Assembly (NCBI RefSeq): GCF_947259555.1
Contig: NZ_CAMYMD010000026.1
Location: 1 to 64,000 of the forward strand
DNA length: 64,000 nucleotides
Source: an uncultured Roseovarius sp.
GTDB lineage: Bacteria > Pseudomonadota > Alphaproteobacteria > Rhodobacterales > Rhodobacteraceae
Direction: 5' to 3'
The notes beneath the pieces are model-generated. The model did not search any database, had not been told where the DNA came from, and was given only the letters and a program-made list of their open reading frames with translations. A program made the translations under genes and the position numbers. Shown piece by piece: positions 60,280-64,000 of the stretch; position 1 is the stretch's first letter, and the number at the start of each line of letters is the position of its first letter.

Positions 60280-63200
60280 TCAGGTCACGATCTGGATATC
60301 ATCATCCACCACCACGGTGGCATCGTCGCCCAGCGTGTAGATGTCATGGTTCTGCCCGTCGATCACGGTGCTACCTGCCGCCTGTGCCCCGGTGAGCGTC
60401 ACTTGGTCATCCGTACCGCCCTGCACCAGAACCGTGTCGCTGTTACCCGACAGCGCCAGAACCTGCTCCTCACTCAGAGTAAGCTGGGATTGATCCCCGA
60501 ACCGCAGGTCGATCGTCTCGATGTCAAACGCGCCGAGATTGGGATTGGCGATATTGACAACCGATGTACTGGTCTCGTCGAGCACGACATAGGTACTGGC
60601 CGTGTTGCCACCCTCGTCCGTACTCGTCACCACCAGTTGAGAGCCATCCGAAATCGGCGAGAGTTGCCCAACCTCGTCGAGAAAGAAGTAATCCGTCTCG
60701 CCTGTGAACTGGTTGGCCTGTTCACCCAGTACCAGCTCCTGCACATTGCCGCCGGCATCCACCTGGTGAATGCCGACGTCTTCCTCGCCGGTTTCGAGCG
60801 TGGCGTTACGGTAGCCATCGCCCTGCCGGAAATAACCCACGATACCGGGCGTCTCGGGAGCCACCATGTCGAGCGTCAGACTGCCAGTGAGTTCGCTGAC
60901 GTTGCCTGCCCAATCGGTGGCGGAGACAACCATCTGGGCCTCGCCATCCTGCCGTGGCACATCCCCCGGCGGCAAATCGAGAGACCAGTTGCCGTCAGCA
61001 TCCACGACCGCCTGGTAGGTGCGGCCAAAGACCGACACCTCGGCGCTCGACCCCGGTTCGACCCGTCCGGTCAGGGTCACGCCCGCAGCGGCCTCGGAAA
61101 TGTTGATAATATTGTCCGGCGTCACCGGCCCATCCTGCGCCAATTCGTTGACCAAAGTATCGACCCGCACAGTATCGGTCAGAGAGGCAGTATTGCCCGC
61201 CGGGTCGGTCACATCGACCCGCAGATCGGCATCTCGTTCGCCGGACGAGATTTCGTTGGGGCCGAAACTGGCAACCCAGTCGCCCGAGGCGTCGACCTGA
61301 GCCTCGTGGCGCACGCCATCTATGGTCACGAAAACCTGGCTGCCGGGCTCGATCGTGCCAGTCACACTGAACCCATCCGTCGCGATATCATTGTTGATGA
61401 CATCGCGCCCATCCGCGCCGATCGCGATATTGAGATCGTCAACATTGAGATTGTCGACTCGCGTGTCGACTGCCACTTTGGCATCAACCTCGGCTGCATT
61501 GCCCGCCGCGTCCACCGTTCTTGCGTGAACCTGCGGATCATGTACCCCACGCGTAATCTCGCTACTCTCGTAGCGGCTCTGCCAAAGACCGTCACCATTG
61601 GCCTCGACCGTATGCTCGACCCCATCAAGGCTCACAACCACAGTTGCGCCGGGGTCAGCCTCGCCTGTCACCAGAACACCGGCATCGGCCTCAGCCGCGT
61701 TAATCACGCCATCGCCACCGATATCCGACGCGCCAAGGGTCAGGCGCCCGGCCTCGGTGTCTACACTCACCGCTTGCCGAAGCTCGGTCACGTTGCCCGC
61801 CGCGTCGGTGGCCACCGCCACGATCTCGGCTGCGTAGGTGCCGCCCGCGATCTGCTCACCGGCGAAGCTTGCGCTCCAACTGCCATCTTCGGCCACCACC
61901 GCGTCGACCACTGCATCGCCGAAACTCAGCTGCACACTCGAGCCCGGCTCAACCTGCCCGGTCATGGTAAACCCGTCGGGTTGCTCGGCGGCGTTGATCA
62001 CTCCATCCGCCCCGCCGGGGCTACCTTCCATCCCGAAATCACGCACTTCGGTGTCGACCCGAACCGAGCCGCTCACCTGTGCGCTGTTGCCCGCCGCATC
62101 GACAGACACGGCGCTTACCGGCGCGTCGTATTCGCCCAGTTCCAGACCGCTGCCATCGAAACTAGCCAACCAGTTGCCACTCGCATCGGCCAAGACATCC
62201 TGCGTGTTCCCGGCAAAGCTGACCGTCACGGCCGCGCCCGGCGTCGCCACGCCACTCACCGCCACCTGTCCTTCGCTCTCGACCGCGTTCACCGTGCCGT
62301 CACCGCTGACCGCAGCCGTGTCGACGCTCAGATCATTGGCCTCAGTGTCCACACTCACCGCTTGCCGAAGCTCGGTCACGTTGCCCGCCGCGTCGGTGGC
62401 CACCGCCAAGATCTCGGCTCCGTAAGTGCCGCCCGCGATCTGCTCACCGGCGAAGCTGGCGTTCCAACTGCCATCTTCGGCCACCACCGCGTCGACCACT
62501 GCATCGCCAAAACTCAGCTGCACGCTTGAGCCCGGCTCAACCTGTCCGGTCATGGTAAATCCGTCGGGTTGCTCGGCGGCGTTGATCACCCCATCCGCCC
62601 CGCCGGGGCTACCTTCCATCCCGAAATCACGCACTTCGGTGTCGACACGGAACGTTTCATCGGCGCGGCTCGGATTCCCGGCGGCGTCCACCGTGCTCGC
62701 TGTCACGTCGACGTCAGCCTCTCCACCAGGCAGGCTGCCCGGTTCGAGCACCACGCTCCAGGTCCCATCCTCACCCGTGACCACGTCCTGGGTCTGACCG
62801 GCGACCGTAACCTTGACGGGAGCGCCGGGAGTGGAACTTCCAGAAATCTTGACACCACCGGCCTCTTCCGCCGCGTTGACCACACCATCGCCGCCAACCG
62901 CGTCGGACTCGATCGCGACAGGATGCGGCACAGTGTCGATCGCCACCGCGTCGACCACCTCCGCCGAGTTGCCGAAATCATCGGTCGCGGTAATCGTGAC
63001 CCCTGTCTCGCGCTCGCCACCCTGCACGTCAGCCGGGTTGAATACCACCTGCCACTGACCGTCCTCACCCACGACAGTGCTCTGTGTTGTCCCCTCCAGC
63101 TCGAGATCAACCTTGGCACCCGGCTCGCCAGTACCGGTGATCTCGATGCCATCGGCATAGTCTTCGGCATTGACCACATCGTCGGTCGACACCACGCCAT

Positions 63201-64000
63201 CCTCGATGACGATTGCCGGTGGCGTTGTGTCGATCACAACTATTGGCCCATCGAGGTTTGTCTCGGTACCATCCGGTTCGGTGACATTGACCACAACATC
63301 GTGTTCACCGTCCTCGGGGAAGGTTTCGCCTTCGAAGATGACATCCCACTCCCCGTTCTCGTCGGCCTCTGTGCTCACCTCCTGGTCTCCGATGGATACA
63401 TCCACCTCAGAGCCTGGCTCGGCCTGTCCGGTGATGGAAATCGACGGATCGCTTCCCTCATCGCCGCCTATGGTGATCGTTCCGTCCTCGTTTACGGAAG
63501 GTTCGATCCGCCCCGGGCCTTCACCGTTGTCGTTGTCTCCACCGGCATCACCCTCGCCGGTGTCCGTGCCATCCGTGACGTCTCCGTCTTCGTCAGCATC
63601 ATCGCCTTCGTCAGCTTCTTCATCGGCATCATCGCCTTCGTCGGCGCTTTCATCGGCATCATCAGAATTTTCAGCGTCGGACGTGCCCGGATCACCGCCT
63701 TCGACATCTCCTACACCGCCATCGCCTTCATCACCGCTCAGAATCGCGGCTGCGCCGAGACCTGCCGCGCCGACACCGCCCAATCCCAAAAGGCCGCTGC
63801 CCGCCAAAAGCCCGGTCCCAAGCATCGAGACCTCCTCATCGCCCGCCGGCGGCGTGACATCGCTGCCTCCCAGGAATATCAGCTCTTCATCCGGGCTCCA
63901 TTTGCCCCACTGTTCGGTTGGCCCGTATTGCGCATAAACGGCACCATCGATGCCTTCGCTCAACGTCACTTCGTTGAGATAGCCGTCAGCACTGATGAAA
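60280..64000 (-). CDS. Giant Bap/BapA-type Ig-repeat adhesin, type I secretion substrate (5' end outside window)
   Basis: At least 1239 residues are visible; the frame stays open to the window edge, so the N-terminus is missing and the GTG at 63969 is not the true start. Visible order is: an N-terminal region with YAQYGPTEQWGKWSPDEELIFLG, a Gly/Ala-rich hydrophobic segment, a very acidic Asp/Glu/Gly repeat linker (about 63550-63720), then nine Ig-like modules of about 98 residues. Each module has the pattern DG-VN-AE-G-TG-EPG...DG-W...AGN...VDT. A C-terminal domain containing IDLRFGDQSQLTLSEEQVLAL and ending VVVDDDIQIVT carries the probable uncleaved secretion signal. It is a cell-surface/biofilm adhesin exported by the next three genes. 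Confidence 0.85.
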   Translation of the reverse strand, partial: FISADGYLNEVTLSEGIDGAVYAQYGPTEQWGKWSPDEELIFLGGSDVTPPAGDEEVSMLGTGLLAGSGLLGLGGVGAAGLGAAAILSGDEGDGGVGDVEGGDPGTSDAENSDDADESADEGDDADEEADEGDDADEDGDVTDGTDTGEGDAGGDNDNGEGPGRIEPSVNEDGTITIGGDEGSDPSISITGQAEPGSEVDVSIGDQEVSTEADENGEWDVIFEGETFPEDGEHDVVVNVTEPDGTETNLDGPIVVIDTTPPAIVIEDGVVSTDDVVNAEDYADGIEITGTGEPGAKVDLELEGTTQSTVVGEDGQWQVVFNPADVQGGERETGVTITATDDFGNSAEVVDAVAIDTVPHPVAIESDAVGGDGVVNAAEEAGGVKISGSSTPGAPVKVTVAGQTQDVVTGEDGTWSVVLEPGSLPGGEADVDVTASTVDAAGNPSRADETFRVDTEVRDFGMEGSPGGADGVINAAEQPDGFTMTGQVEPGSSVQLSFGDAVVDAVVAEDGSWNASFAGEQIAGGTYGAEILAVATDAAGNVTELRQAVSVDTEANDLSVDTAAVSGDGTVNAVESEGQVAVSGVATPGAAVTVSFAGNTQDVLADASGNWLASFDGSGLELGEYDAPVSAVSVDAAGNSAQVSGSVRVDTEVRDFGMEGSPGGADGVINAAEQPDGFTMTGQVEPGSSVQLSFGDAVVDAVVAEDGSWSASFAGEQIAGGTYAAEIVAVATDAAGNVTELRQAVSVDTEAGRLTLGASDIGGDGVINAAEADAGVLVTGEADPGATVVVSLDGVEHTVEANGDGLWQSRYESSEITRGVHDPQVHARTVDAAGNAAEVDAKVAVDTRVDNLNVDDLNIAIGADGRDVINNDIATDGFSVTGTIEPGSQVFVTIDGVRHEAQVDASGDWVASFGPNEISSGERDADLRVDVTDPAGNTASLTDTVRVDTLVNELAQDGPVTPDNIINISEAAAGVTLTGRVEPGSSAEVSVFGRTYQAVVDADGNWSLDLPPGDVPRQDGEAQMVVSATDWAGNVSELTGSLTLDMVAPETPGIVGYFRQGDGYRNATLETGEEDVGIHQVDAGGNVQELVLGEQANQFTGETDYFFLDEVGQLSPISDGSQLVVTSTDEGGNTASTYVVLDETSTSVVNIANPNLGAFDIETIDLRFGDQSQLTLSEEQVLALSGNSDTVLVQGGTDDQVTLTGAQAAGSTVIDGQNHDIYTLGDDATVVVDDDIQIVT
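61752..62059 (-). repeat. Near-identical Ig-module repeat, copy B
   Basis: A 308-bp unit encoding one Ig-like module (from VDTEVRDFGMEGSPGG to AVSVDTEA). It is almost identical to 62340-62647 with about three amino-acid differences over about 103 residues. The offset is 588 bases, exactly two modules of 98 residues. Confidence 0.9.
62340..62647 (-). repeat. Near-identical Ig-module repeat, copy A
   Basis: First copy in protein order of the duplicated module. The module between the two copies is clearly different, so the duplication involved a two-module unit or a recent gene-conversion event between alternate modules. Confidence 0.9.

Noticed and set aside
60346-62529. Long plus-strand open frame of 727 codons
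   Set aside because: It is exactly antisense to the repeat-rich adhesin; the long opening results from the adhesin's codon bias, and it has no RBS or protein-like domain.
63550-63720. Short periodic repeats resembling an array
   Set aside because: They are Asp/Glu/Ala codons of the acidic linker in the adhesin, not CRISPR repeats; spacers and repeat identity are absent.

Overview
The window is typical of a high-GC marine or soil alphaproteobacterium of the Rhodobacterales (Roseobacter-type). Three things point there: the late division and cell-wall cluster in alphaproteobacterial order (ftsW-murG-murC-...-murB-ddl-ftsQ-ftsA-ftsZ-lpxC-bamD-recN), the aerobic cobalt chelatase pair cobS/cobT, and a propionyl-CoA carboxylase/methylmalonyl-CoA mutase locus interleaved with small Rhodobacterales-type proteins. 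All names come from reading motifs and protein character; no database search was possible.

Layout. (1) 1-33 is the first 11 codons of an IS110-type transposase running off the left edge. (2) 0.36-10.3 kb is a candidate scavenging cassette: an HTH regulator divergent from a CocE/NonD hydrolase, a peptide-type ABC importer (binding protein, two permeases, one fused double ATPase) and a C69-like Ntn hydrolase. (3) 10.3-16.8 kb is accessory, gene-poor DNA with a lipocalin-like protein, a cysteine-rich secreted protein, a polysaccharide deacetylase, degenerate non-coding repeats, and two adjacent broken insertion sequences (IS1182-like and IS110). (4) 16.8-26.7 kb is chromosomal: ECF sigma/anti-sigma pair, cobS-cobT, aminopeptidase P, DUF427, a ClC protein and an FAD-linked oxidase. 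(5) 26.8-42.0 kb (minus strand) is the dcw cluster, with an APC permease and two small membrane proteins inserted between murC and murB. (6) 42.2-54.1 kb holds a BaiN-type flavoprotein and the propionate locus: pccB, four small genes, pccA, an Mrr-type nuclease, a lipoprotein, a sulfotransferase-like protein and the B12-dependent mutase. (7) 54.2-64.0 kb holds a Bcr/CflA-type exporter and a type I secretion operon (giant Ig-repeat adhesin, TolC, ABC transporter, HlyD adaptor) whose adhesin gene runs off the right edge.

Links between regions. CobS/CobT load cobalt for the cobamide that the methylmalonyl-CoA mutase uses downstream of PccAB. The dcw block makes peptidoglycan precursor and the divisome, followed by lipid A (lpxC) and outer-membrane assembly (bamD). 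The three type I secretion genes lie directly downstream of their probable cargo. The most system-like unexplained unit is the regulator/hydrolase/importer/Ntn-hydrolase cassette at 0.36-10.3 kb. No CRISPR array, tRNA or rRNA was seen.
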